From Prolixibacter sp. NT017 (GTDB lineage: Bacteria; Bacteroidota; Bacteroidia; Bacteroidales; Prolixibacteraceae), in NCBI RefSeq assembly GCF_009617875.1, contig NZ_BLAV01000001.1:3844001-3908000 (forward strand): a stretch of DNA of 64,000 bases, read 5' to 3'. Under the pieces are notes generated by a model. That model was not told the origin of the DNA. It made no database searches and worked only from the letters and a program-made list of their open reading frames with translations. Of this stretch, positions 1 through 6,956 are shown piece after piece (position 1 is the first letter of the stretch; each line of letters starts with the position of its first letter). The translations under genes were made by a program, and so were the position numbers.

Positions 1-283
1 TACTCCACAGAGATTTATCCTTGATTGCCTTGTTGATTTTCACCAAATCCTGGTACACAACGCGGCCGGCACCAATATTAAGGTGGCCTACTTCGGAGTT
101 GCCCATTTGGCCGTCGGGTAAACCAACATTTTCGCCAGAGGTTAATAATTCACTGTGAGGATAATTATTCCAAAGCTCATCGATAAATGGTGTGGGTGTA
201 CTGTAAATTACATCACCTTTCGATTTGTCACCAATCCCCCAACCATCGAGGATCATGAGCATGGTCTTTTTAACATTTGCCAT
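1..283 (-). CDS. gpmI: 2,3-bisphosphoglycerate-independent phosphoglycerate mutase, N-terminal part
   Basis: Only the first 94 codons lie in the window; the gene runs off its left edge. The enzyme interconverts 3- and 2-phosphoglycerate in glycolysis and gluconeogenesis using two metal ions and a phosphoserine intermediate. The protein opens with a short strand and the metal-binding DGWGIG motif (residues 13-18). The nucleophile motif GNSEVGH follows, with the catalytic serine at about residue 63, then LNIGAGR. These are diagnostic for the alkaline-phosphatase-superfamily form, not the cofactor-dependent GpmA. The start is the ATG at 283, with a TAnnTTTG promoter element about 40 bp upstream. 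The two 22-bp-period repeat arrays lie immediately upstream. Confidence 0.95.
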   Translation of the reverse strand, partial: MANVKKTMLMILDGWGIGDKSKGDVIYSTPTPFIDELWNNYPHSELLTSGENVGLPDGQMGNSEVGHLNIGAGRVVYQDLVKINKAIKDKSLWS

Positions 284-322
284 CTTGAATTCTACTTGTT
301 TAATTAACGACTTTAATCGTCG

Positions 323-330
323 CAAAAGTA
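323..330 (-). promoter_or_regulatory. Putative Bacteroidota -7 element for gpmI
   Basis: TACTTTTG on the minus strand matches TAnnTTTG and sits 40 bp before the gpmI start. No clear TTG -33 box is seen at the usual spacing. Confidence 0.5.
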
Positions 331-492
331 TGGTTTTCAAGTGAGGAATAAAATCGGGAAGGAACGGTTTCGGAGCGAATTAAAGATTTCTTTATGGAGT
401 AGGACCCCACCCGGTTGGGGCAAAAATTGCTTGTCGTCAAGAGTCTCCGGTCGCATACCAAACCTAGACAGAAGTAACAAAAGCCAGGAACG

Positions 493-646
493 ATTTTCGG
501 GAGCACCAGAAAACCACAGCAGGTTTTGCCCAAAACCACACGTGGTTTCGATCAAGATCACACGTGGTTTGCGTCAAGATCACGTTAGGTTTGGAGTAAA
601 ACCACACTTGGTTTTCAGCAAAAGCAGGCGTGGTCTTGAGAACTCC
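493..646. repeat. Tandem array A: degenerate 22-bp dyad repeats
   Basis: Six consecutive 22-bp units can be laid out exactly (515-536, 537-558, 559-580, 581-602, 603-624, 625-646); the preceding 22 bp may be a further decayed unit. The core is an imperfect inverted repeat, best seen as AAACCAC-AC-GTGGTTT, separated by about 4 bp from the next. Some units keep both arms (AAAACC...GGTTTT in the first and fifth); others have lost one. Open frames run through the array, but the period is not a multiple of three and their products look like shadow translation. This stretch has no recognisable gene. Confidence 0.75.
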
Positions 647-735
647 TCTTTTTCTTTTCGCCGGGAGAAACGTTTCCCGCATTCGAGGGGTCTTTATCTC
701 ATCGCCGCGCGAAGCTCAACTCGTCGGATTTTCTT

Positions 736-870
736 CCTCATCTTTGCTCAACTTCTTCTTCATCTCACGGCACAAAGTTCTTCATCTTTGTTCGGAAAGC
801 TCCTCATCTCGCGTTATAAAGTTCTTCATCTTCCAATGGTGAGAAGCTCATCTCAATCACAAAGCTTGAT
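736..870. repeat. Tandem array B: degenerate 22-bp repeats, different sequence
   Basis: Units at 736-757, 758-779, 780-801 and 802-823 are each 22 bp with the recurring core CTTCATCT...AAAGTT. Less regular copies follow to about 870 and may precede from about 690. The sequence is unrelated to array A, but the pitch is identical. No gene is visible between 284 and 910 apart from these arrays. Confidence 0.65.
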
Positions 871-910
871 TTTCTGTTTATTAATCCGGTCTTAATTACC
901 GATATCCCCG

Positions 911-1060
911 TCAGGTGCAGTCGTTGGCATATTTCGTGCTTGAACCGCGATAAAATCCGGTATTGTGCTGCACAATTCGCCCAGCAACATCTCCTGTTTC
1001 ACCAACATAAAAACGGTCAAAAGATTCGGAGTAAATGACATACACATAATGAAGGCTCAT
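911..1060 (-). pseudogene. Truncated duplicate of the GIY-YIG endonuclease gene
   Basis: Reading from the ATG at 1060, the product begins MSLHYVYVIYSESFDRFYVG and matches the first ~47 residues of the intact neighbour with a few substitutions. It then hits TGA at 911-913 just after the shared SSTKYAND segment, so the C-terminal half is missing. The homology ends sharply at 921, which is the left edge of a 392-bp-offset duplication (921-1160 versus 1313-1552). It probably makes no functional nuclease, since the YIG and arginine-containing segments remain but the later part of the fold is gone. Confidence 0.8.
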
Positions 1061-1074
1061 ACCAGCAACTTAAA

Positions 1075-1160
1075 TAAAAACAAAAGAGGGAAAGATTCTC
1101 ATCTTCCCCTCTTCGTGGTGCCACCTGGCTCCGAAGCATCGGAGGAACCAGGGACACACT
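1075..1160 (-). repeat. Isolated tRNA-Phe-tail/terminator unit
   Basis: The same unit as in the main array (GTGGTGCC at 1115), carried with the left copy of the 392-bp duplication. It contains a GGGAAAGAT/ATCTTCCCC hairpin and a tRNA 3'-end fragment with the T-loop replaced by CTCCGAAGCATCGGAG. Confidence 0.75.
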
Positions 1161-1452
1161 ATTCCGAAAATCTTTTCAGCAAACTATTTACCAATTCAGC
1201 ATCTTCTTTCAGCTTATTAATAAACTTTCTGCTTTTCATTTGCTTGATAAAACGCTCCAACTTCAAGGCCTGTATTCTGTTCTCACACCGTATCGATAAG
1301 TACAATGACCAGTCGTTGGCATATTTCGTGCTTGAACCTTCATAAAATCCTGTATTATGCTGCATAATTCGCCCAGTAACATCTTCTGTTTCACCAACAT
1401 AAAAACGGTCAAAAAATTCGGAGTAAATGATATATACAAAGTGAAGGCTCAT
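1159..1452 (-). CDS. GIY-YIG nuclease family protein (UPF0213-like)
   Basis: A small protein of 97 aa, which is the size of a stand-alone GIY-YIG domain. It opens with HFVYIIYSEFFDRFYVG (GIY-YIG core at residues 4-20), followed by the conserved region ending in R28, HNTG and a KYANDW/LE-RF-K pattern near residues 43-70. Members of this family (as in UvrC, homing endonucleases and SLX1) cleave DNA with one metal ion; the cellular role of the solo bacterial form is not established. It lies downstream of a tRNA-Phe gene in the same direction, with five tandem terminator-containing units between, so it probably needs its own promoter. A truncated copy follows it. Association with repeats suggests mobility, but no transposase or recombinase is present. 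Confidence 0.85.
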   Translation of the reverse strand: MSLHFVYIIYSEFFDRFYVGETEDVTGRIMQHNTGFYEGSSTKYANDWSLYLSIRCENRIQALKLERFIKQMKSRKFINKLKEDAELVNSLLKRFSE

Positions 1453-1469
1453 ACCAGCAACTTAAATAA

Positions 1470-1945
1470 AAACAAAAAAGGGAAAGATTCTCATCTTCCC
1501 CTCTTCGTGGTGCCACCTGGCTCCGAAGCATCGGAGGAACCTGGGACACACGGGAAGAATAAAAAAAGGGAAAGATTCTCATCTTCCCCTCTTCGTGGTG
1601 CCACCTGGCTCCGAAGCATCGGAGGAACCTGGGACACACGGGAAGAATAAAAAAAGGGAAAGATTCTCATCTTCCCCTCTTGTGGTGCCACCTGGCTCCG
1701 AAGCATCGGAGGAACCAGAGACACACGGGAAGAATAAAAAAAGGGAAAGATTCTCATCTTCCCCTCTTCGTGGTGCCACCTGGCTCCGAAGCATCGGAGG
1801 AACCTGGGACACACGGGAAGAATAAAAAAAGGGAAAGATTCTCATCTTCCCCTCTTGTGGTGCCACCTGGCTCCGAAGCATCGGAGGAACCTGGGACACA
1901 CGGGAAGAATAAAAAAAGGGAAAGATTCTCATCTTCCCCTCTTCG
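1470..1945 (-). repeat. Tandem array of tRNA-Phe 3'-end plus terminator units (87-88 bp)
   Basis: Five degenerate units precede the intact tRNA; the shared GTGGTGCC falls at 1507, 1595, 1682, 1770 and 1857, and the true tRNA-Phe has it at 1945. On the minus strand each unit reads GTGTGTCCC..., a modified T-arm, the acceptor 3' strand GGTGGCACCA, and then a rho-independent terminator with a T-run. In the units the T-loop bases AATC of the tRNA (plus-strand view) are replaced by the hairpin CTCCGAAGCATCGGAG, and most copies carry CCCAGG instead of CCCTGG in the T-stem. The units lack D-arm, anticodon and 5' acceptor strand, so they are not tRNA genes. Confidence 0.85.
1911..1940 (-). terminator. 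Rho-independent terminator of tRNA-Phe (first copy)
   Basis: On the minus strand GGGGAAGAT-GAGA-ATCTTTCCC is followed by seven T, a few bases after the tRNA 3' end. The same hairpin recurs in each downstream array unit. Confidence 0.8.
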
Positions 1946-2018
<73 letters not shown>

Positions 2019-2042
2019 TACTCATTTGGTTTATCGGTTCGT

Positions 2043-2071
2043 CAAAAGTACAGATTTTTTAGAAATCCCAA
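2043..2071 (-). promoter_or_regulatory. Promoter of tRNA-Phe (first copy)
   Basis: On the minus strand TTG (2071-2069) and TACTTTTG (2050-2043) are separated by 18 bp, the Bacteroidota -33/-7 arrangement, about 25 bp before the tRNA 5' end. Confidence 0.7.
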
Positions 2072-2163
2072 ACTTTTGCCTTATCCGATTTCTTCAATAA
2101 ACTCGTTAAAATAAAACCTTTCTAAATAACTATCCAACCCTATAAACTATGACACTTTCAGAA

Positions 2164-2193
2164 AAATACCGGAGCATTTCTGCTTCGGTATTT
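2164..2193. terminator. Strong hairpin between the two tRNA-Phe loci
   Basis: AAATACCG...CGGTATTT arms continue inward as GAGCA/TGCTT, giving a stem of about 13 bp with a 4-nt loop. It lies downstream of the second tRNA-Phe and its degenerate tail copy, so it may act as a back-up terminator. There is no long T-run. Confidence 0.45.
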
Positions 2194-2199
2194 CATCTG

Positions 2200-2245
2200 G
2201 TGGTGCCACCTGGCTCCGAAGCATCGGAGGAACTGGGGACACACT
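2200..2245 (-). repeat. Degenerate tRNA-Phe 3' tail copy
   Basis: The same modified T-arm with CTCCGAAGCATCGGAG as in the main array, here following the second tRNA-Phe and its terminator. The T-stem reads as CCCCAGTT on the minus strand, a further variant. Confidence 0.75.
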
Positions 2246-2248
2246 ACC

Positions 2249-2280
2249 AAAAAAGGGGGAAAAGATCTTCATCTTCCCCT
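2249..2280 (-). terminator. Rho-independent terminator of tRNA-Phe (second copy)
   Basis: On the minus strand GGGGAAGAT pairs with ATCTTTTCCCC and is followed by six T. It is related to, but not identical with, the first copy's terminator. Confidence 0.75.
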
Positions 2281-2284
2281 CTTG

Positions 2285-2357
<73 letters not shown>

Positions 2358-2378
2358 TTAATTTTGTTAAGCGCGGTG

Positions 2379-2408
2379 CAAAAGTAACGATTAATTTGTA
2401 TGTGCCAA
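2379..2408 (-). promoter_or_regulatory. Promoter of tRNA-Phe (second copy)
   Basis: Minus-strand TTG (2408-2406), a 19-bp spacer and TACTTTTG (2386-2379), about 22 bp before the tRNA start. Confidence 0.7.
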
Positions 2409-2461
2409 ATTTCAGCCTGAAAATTTTTAAAGCCCCTGCGACCGCACCTTTCAGCTGTTTA

Positions 2462-4873
2462 TCAGAAATAAACTCGATACAAGATAGTTGGCACAAATCC
2501 CAACTGATATTGTTCATCAATAGCCCCCAATTCCGGGTTGTAAAATCTCCTCAGCAGAATCTTTTCTCCCGTCAGGTTATGCAGGTTAAAAGACAATTCG
2601 TGACTCAACCAACGCATCGACCACTTTAGACTGACCTGAGCATCGACGCGAAACCATGCCGGTGCCCGGTTAACGTAACGTGACGCTTCGTCGTAAACCG
2701 TATATCCCGCCTGAACCGAAGTGCTGTCGTCAATTCCCGGCAAAGGTGTACCTCCCGAATAGGTGGCATGGAGATTCAAATCCAATAGTCCGCTCTGGGA
2801 AAACGGGAAACGGGTTCCCAATGTCAAATCAGACTTGTAAGCGCCGTTAAAAGCCGTATTTCTCGAAGCACCGTCACTTGCTTTGTATTTTGAATCATAC
2901 ACTGCCCCGGAAAGACGGAAGTAATAACCGTGTGAAAGATATTTATCGAGTTGTAGTTCCAGTCCTTTATTCTGTCCGGTTCCCTGATTCACTAACGGAT
3001 AAATGGAATAATCCCTGAAACCGGCGCCGTAATTCATCATTGAATAGCTGCTCACATGTTGTTCTACCGGGACTTTCATCAACTGCTGAAAATAAATTTC
3101 GGCATGAAGCCGGAGATTTCCCCGAAAATTCCGGTCAACAGCTCCCACCAGCTCATGCATTCGCGTCGGGCTTAAATTTCGGTTTCCCTCGGTAACAACT
3201 GTACCAGTAGGATCTGCCTTGGTTTTCATGAAGTACAAAAACATCGGTTGCAGCTGACTTTTAAGTCCATAACCGATGGAAACAATGGTTTTGCTATTGT
3301 ACTCATGTCTGATGCTCAACCGTGGTTCGATGGAGGCGGTCTGGTTAAAAGTGAAATAGCTGGCATTCAGACCTACATAAACAGCTGTTGTGTTTCCGAA
3401 TTTGTGCTGCCAGCCGGCGTCTGCCTGAACCTGAACCATCCCTTTTTCATTAGCATCAAGTAACGTGTAATAAGTTTTCGGGTAGACCTGTGTGACATTC
3501 CCCGTTAGGGTGCTGTCGGCAAAATTCACCTGATGGATACGTGCGGAGATTCCTGCAACAATGTAATTGGATACGGAAGGTTTATGCTGAAAGCGGGAAG
3601 AAAAAAACAGCTCCTGCTCTTTGTTATCGTTCCCGGTATCGATTTGGCGAAGATTGGCACTTCGATGCATTTCCATTCGGGAAGTTTTCTCGTACCCCGA
3701 AATACCGACGGTTGTTTTGATAGAACTGATTCCCCGCTTCAAATAAATCTTGTGAGAAAATCCACCGGTATAAAGCGTTTCATCCAGGTAATTGTCGGTA
3801 TTCGGCAACCCTCCGTACACATAAAAGTTTTCGGGATGGGCGCTACTCCCCGGGAGCATCTCCACCTTGTTTTTACCACCGGTAGCAAATACGGAAAAGG
3901 TTCCGGCAAAACGCGTTGGAATATTTACTTTGAAAGCGGCCTGCTGTCTGTCGGGAAATATTCCCGGTACTGCTTCTACTCCACTTCCCTCTAATACAGA
4001 AGGAAGGGAATTCCGGTAATAAACCAAATAGGAAGATGAAGGTTTTCGGCTGATAGGACCTTCGGCGGACACAGCTGCACCATATGAGCCCATTTCTAAG
4101 GAATAACGACGATCAACCCGGTTACCATCGCGGAACCGAAGATTGAACTTGCCGGCCAGCGCATCAATCGGCCCGGCCGGGGATGGACCATAATCAATCT
4201 CAGATTTTCCAAGCAGGGCATTTGGCTGCAAAGGATACGTACCTCCGGGTAATCCAATTTCGTGACCAAAGTTAGGTGCTACTACTGGAATATCATCAAG
4301 TTGCCAGACCAGTCCGGTTGGCGAATTTCCCCGAATGCTCAGGTCGTTTCGTCCAGCCAGTATCTGCTGGAAAGCCGGAAGCCTGGCAGCCATTTCAGCC
4401 GGATCTTCTTTTACATTGTCGGAAGCCTGAACATTTTCCCGGTTAAATGAGAATGCACTAACTGTGGCCGTTGCATTACGGGCAATTCCGGGTTTATACG
4501 GCCGGATATCGATGTCCTTCTTGTTATCCTGCACCTTTTGATCCAACTCAATTACCCGAAATGCTTCTTTTCCGGTAACTACCTCCACATTCCGGAGCAG
4601 CAGATTTTTGTAGTCCTTTAGCTCAACCACTATATCGTGGAGTCCTACAGGAACATTTTCTATTTCAAACCAACCGTTGAAATCGGACGAAGTCGTATAA
4701 AATCGGCTTGTTCCCCGGATTGTAACAGTAGCTCCGGGCAATGGGGCTTTGGTCTGGTGGTCAAGTACCACTCCTCTGAGCGTTTCAACATGTTGTGCTG
4801 CAACCGGACCATTCAGCAATAAAGCTGCTAGGAAAAGCAACGCCAACCGGCACCAAATTTTTATACCATCCAT
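2462..4873 (-). CDS. TonB-dependent outer-membrane receptor with carboxypeptidase-regulatory-like domain
   Basis: 803 aa. A signal peptide (about residues 1-26, ending AAQ) is followed by a carboxypeptidase-regulatory-like Ig fold (about 30-115: GVVLDHQTKAPLPGATVTI ... FEIENVPVGLHDIVV). A plug domain follows (about 145-245, with LAGRNDLSIRGNSP) and then a long beta-barrel ending in the aromatic YRVYF. The family imports siderophores, vitamins, metals or glycans across the outer membrane using TonB energy. The substrate is not evident: there is no neighbouring SusD, periplasmic binding protein or TonB gene, so it is more like a siderophore/metal or generic type than a SusC. It is divergent from the M16 peptidase gene. 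Confidence 0.88.
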   Translation of the reverse strand: MDGIKIWCRLALLFLAALLLNGPVAAQHVETLRGVVLDHQTKAPLPGATVTIRGTSRFYTTSSDFNGWFEIENVPVGLHDIVVELKDYKNLLLRNVEVVTGKEAFRVIELDQKVQDNKKDIDIRPYKPGIARNATATVSAFSFNRENVQASDNVKEDPAEMAARLPAFQQILAGRNDLSIRGNSPTGLVWQLDDIPVVAPNFGHEIGLPGGTYPLQPNALLGKSEIDYGPSPAGPIDALAGKFNLRFRDGNRVDRRYSLEMGSYGAAVSAEGPISRKPSSSYLVYYRNSLPSVLEGSGVEAVPGIFPDRQQAAFKVNIPTRFAGTFSVFATGGKNKVEMLPGSSAHPENFYVYGGLPNTDNYLDETLYTGGFSHKIYLKRGISSIKTTVGISGYEKTSRMEMHRSANLRQIDTGNDNKEQELFFSSRFQHKPSVSNYIVAGISARIHQVNFADSTLTGNVTQVYPKTYYTLLDANEKGMVQVQADAGWQHKFGNTTAVYVGLNASYFTFNQTASIEPRLSIRHEYNSKTIVSIGYGLKSQLQPMFLYFMKTKADPTGTVVTEGNRNLSPTRMHELVGAVDRNFRGNLRLHAEIYFQQLMKVPVEQHVSSYSMMNYGAGFRDYSIYPLVNQGTGQNKGLELQLDKYLSHGYYFRLSGAVYDSKYKASDGASRNTAFNGAYKSDLTLGTRFPFSQSGLLDLNLHATYSGGTPLPGIDDSTSVQAGYTVYDEASRYVNRAPAWFRVDAQVSLKWSMRWLSHELSFNLHNLTGEKILLRRFYNPELGAIDEQYQLGFVPTILYRVYF

Positions 4874-5013
4874 AGTCTCTATCTGTCGGGGGAATGATTA
4901 AACACTTTCATTAAAAACGAATAAAAACTTAAACTGTTATTTGACTCGCTGAAAATAGATGAAACAAGCGATGAACTATTTCAGGATAAAAAGGTACAAA
5001 TAATTATTTTCCA

Positions 5014-5021
5014 TACTTTTG
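5014..5021 (+). promoter_or_regulatory. Putative -7 element for the M16 peptidase operon
   Basis: TACTTTTG matches TAnnTTTG and is 20 bp upstream of the ATG at 5042, implying a very short leader. Confidence 0.5.
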
Positions 5022-5041
5022 CATCCTGATTAAGAGACAAT

Positions 5042-6262
5042 ATGAACTACTTCACATATACATTGCCCAACGGCATTCGGCTGATTCACCAATACATCGA
5101 TTCGCCGGTAGCCCATTGCGGCGTGATTTTTAATACCGGGTCGCGCGACGAAAAGCCGGATGAGCAGGGAATGGCCCATTTTATCGAGCACACCATTTTC
5201 AAAGGAACGCAAAAACGGAAAGCGTATCATATTCTCAGCCGCCTGGAAGATGTTGGCGGCGAACTGAACGCTTACACCACGAAGGAAGAAACAGCACTGT
5301 ATGCTTCGTTCCTGAGCGAATATTACAATCGGACCATCGAGCTTTTCAGCGATATTCTCATCAACAGCACTTTTCCCGAAAAGGAGTTAAAAAAGGAGAA
5401 AGAGGTTATCATTGAGGAGATTAACTCTTACAACGACAGTCCTTCGGAACTGATTTTCGACGAATTTGAGGATTTGGTGTATGATGGCCACCCTATCGGG
5501 AGAAATATTCTGGGAACACCCGAAAACATCAAACGCTTTAACCGGAACGATGTAAAGCGCTTCATCCGGGAAAATTACAATACCGACGAAATGGTGATTT
5601 GCTCGGTCGGAAAAATTACACCTAAGAAACTCCAGAATCTGGTCGAACGCCATTTCTCAAATGTTCCGGAAAATCCGAGAAAACACCAACGGGAAAAATT
5701 CACCGGGTACAAACCGGAAACACGACTGATACACAAAGACACTTTTCAGGCACACTGCATTATCGGGAACGAAGCCTACGACAGCCAACATCCGCGACGT
5801 ATTGCCATGCTGTTGCTGAATAATATTTTGGGTGGACAATCCATGAATTCGCGCCTCAACCTGTCGCTCAGGGAACGAAACGGAATGGCCTACAATGTGG
5901 AATCGAGTTACACAGCGTACACCGATACCGGAATTCTCAACATTTATTTTGGTACCGACAAGGAAAACCTCGAACGGGCCATCAAGCTTGTTCACCGGGA
6001 AATCAAAAAGCTACAAACCCAGGCAATGGGAAGTTTGCAACTGAGCAAAGCCAAAAAACAGATGATTGGTCAGCTGGCCATGGCTCAGGAAAACCGGGAA
6101 GACCTGATGCTTACATTGGGTAAAAGCTTCCAGCTGTACAACCGCGTTGACAGCCTGGAAAAAGTAAATGCTAAAATCGAAAAGGTGACCGCCAGCGAGC
6201 TGATGGAAATTGCGAACGAGGTGCTCGACCGGGACAAACTTTCGACACTCATTTTTAAATAG
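5042..6262 (+). CDS. M16 family zinc metallopeptidase
   Basis: 406 aa, the usual length for the single-unit bacterial M16B processing-peptidase-like form. It carries the inverted zinc motif HFIEH (H46, E49, H50) and a downstream glutamate ligand near residue 126 (VIIEE). The second half keeps the N-terminal-like and C-terminal-like clam-shell halves with LGGQSMNSRLNLSLRERNG and AYNVESSYTAY. No signal peptide is seen, so the protein is probably cytoplasmic. Family members degrade peptides or process precursors; the substrate is unknown. It is followed after 6 bp by an O-methyltransferase gene, so the two are likely co-transcribed. Confidence 0.92.
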   Translation: MNYFTYTLPNGIRLIHQYIDSPVAHCGVIFNTGSRDEKPDEQGMAHFIEHTIFKGTQKRKAYHILSRLEDVGGELNAYTTKEETALYASFLSEYYNRTIELFSDILINSTFPEKELKKEKEVIIEEINSYNDSPSELIFDEFEDLVYDGHPIGRNILGTPENIKRFNRNDVKRFIRENYNTDEMVICSVGKITPKKLQNLVERHFSNVPENPRKHQREKFTGYKPETRLIHKDTFQAHCIIGNEAYDSQHPRRIAMLLLNNILGGQSMNSRLNLSLRERNGMAYNVESSYTAYTDTGILNIYFGTDKENLERAIKLVHREIKKLQTQAMGSLQLSKAKKQMIGQLAMAQENREDLMLTLGKSFQLYNRVDSLEKVNAKIEKVTASELMEIANEVLDRDKLSTLIFK

Positions 6263-6268
6263 CCAGTT

Positions 6269-6931
6269 ATGCATCTTTCAATCGATCTCGAAAATTACAT
6301 TCTTGAGCACATTGAAGAAGAAGATACGGTTTTGGCTCAGCTAAACCGTGACACACATGCGAAACAACTATATGCCCGGATGTGCTCCGGCCATTTGCAA
6401 GGTTCCATTTTAACGCTACTTAGCAAACTGGTTCAGCCAAAGCGAATTCTCGAACTGGGCACCTTTACCGGCTATTCGGCGCTTTGTCTGGCAAAAGGTC
6501 TACAACCGGACGGCGTTCTGCACACCATCGAAATCAACGATGAGCTGGAAGATTTTGCCGCTCACTATTTCGAATTGGCCGGAATGCAGGAGCAAATTGT
6601 TCAGCACATCGGAGATGCATCTGCCATATTGCCCACCTTCAAGGAACCGTTTGATTTGATCTTCATGGATGCGGACAAACGTTCGTACCCGGAACACTAC
6701 GAAATGGTTATTCCGCTACTGCGGGAAGGCGGCATCCTCATCGCCGACAATACGCTTTGGGACGAAAAAGTGCTCGATGACGAAAATAGCGACGAACAAA
6801 CAGCCGGAATTCTTCAGTTCAACGACTTGGTAAAAAACGATGAGCGGGTGGAAACCTACCTTTTCCCCGTCAGGGATGGCTTGACCGTATTGCGCAAAAA
6901 AGGCACCGGCTTGCATTCCGATGCCCTTTAA
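6269..6931 (+). CDS. Class I SAM-dependent O-methyltransferase (caffeoyl-CoA OMT-like)
   Basis: 220 aa. The SAM-binding motif LELGTFTGYSALCLAKGL (about residues 61-78) and the metal-binding acidic positions FMDADK (about 132-137) and ADNTLW (about 159-164) are characteristic of the cation-dependent methyltransferase_3 family, which methylates catechol-type hydroxyls. The bacterial substrate is not predictable here. It is co-directional with the M16 peptidase gene at 6-bp spacing. It converges on the lipoprotein operon only 25 bp further on, with no obvious terminator between. Confidence 0.9.
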   Translation: MHLSIDLENYILEHIEEEDTVLAQLNRDTHAKQLYARMCSGHLQGSILTLLSKLVQPKRILELGTFTGYSALCLAKGLQPDGVLHTIEINDELEDFAAHYFELAGMQEQIVQHIGDASAILPTFKEPFDLIFMDADKRSYPEHYEMVIPLLREGGILIADNTLWDEKVLDDENSDEQTAGILQFNDLVKNDERVETYLFPVRDGLTVLRKKGTGLHSDAL

Positions 6932-6956
6932 GCGTAGTTAACTTGAGTATATTTAA

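Larger units (their letters stand above)
921..1552. repeat. Direct duplication (921-1160 and 1313-1552, offset 392 bp)
   Basis: The left ends share TCGTTGGCATATTTCGTGCT (921 and 1313). The right ends share the tRNA-tail/terminator unit, with its GTGGTGCC at 1115 and 1507, again 392 bp apart. The duplication carries the N-terminal half of the GIY-YIG gene together with one tRNA-derived unit, so gene and repeat were copied as one block. Confidence 0.8.

Noticed and set aside
515..870. Tandem 22-bp repeats considered as a CRISPR array
   Set aside because: Units adjoin without unique spacers, the repeats are too short and degenerate, and no cas genes are present in the window.
341..895. A 184-codon open frame across arrays A and B
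   Set aside because: The translation is Arg/Ser-rich text produced by a 22-bp repeat that is not a multiple of three; no domain, no ribosome-binding site, no homologue pattern recognisable.
1159..1452. GIY-YIG gene as an intron-encoded homing endonuclease
   Set aside because: There is no interrupted host gene or intron structure; it is a free-standing gene next to tRNA repeats.
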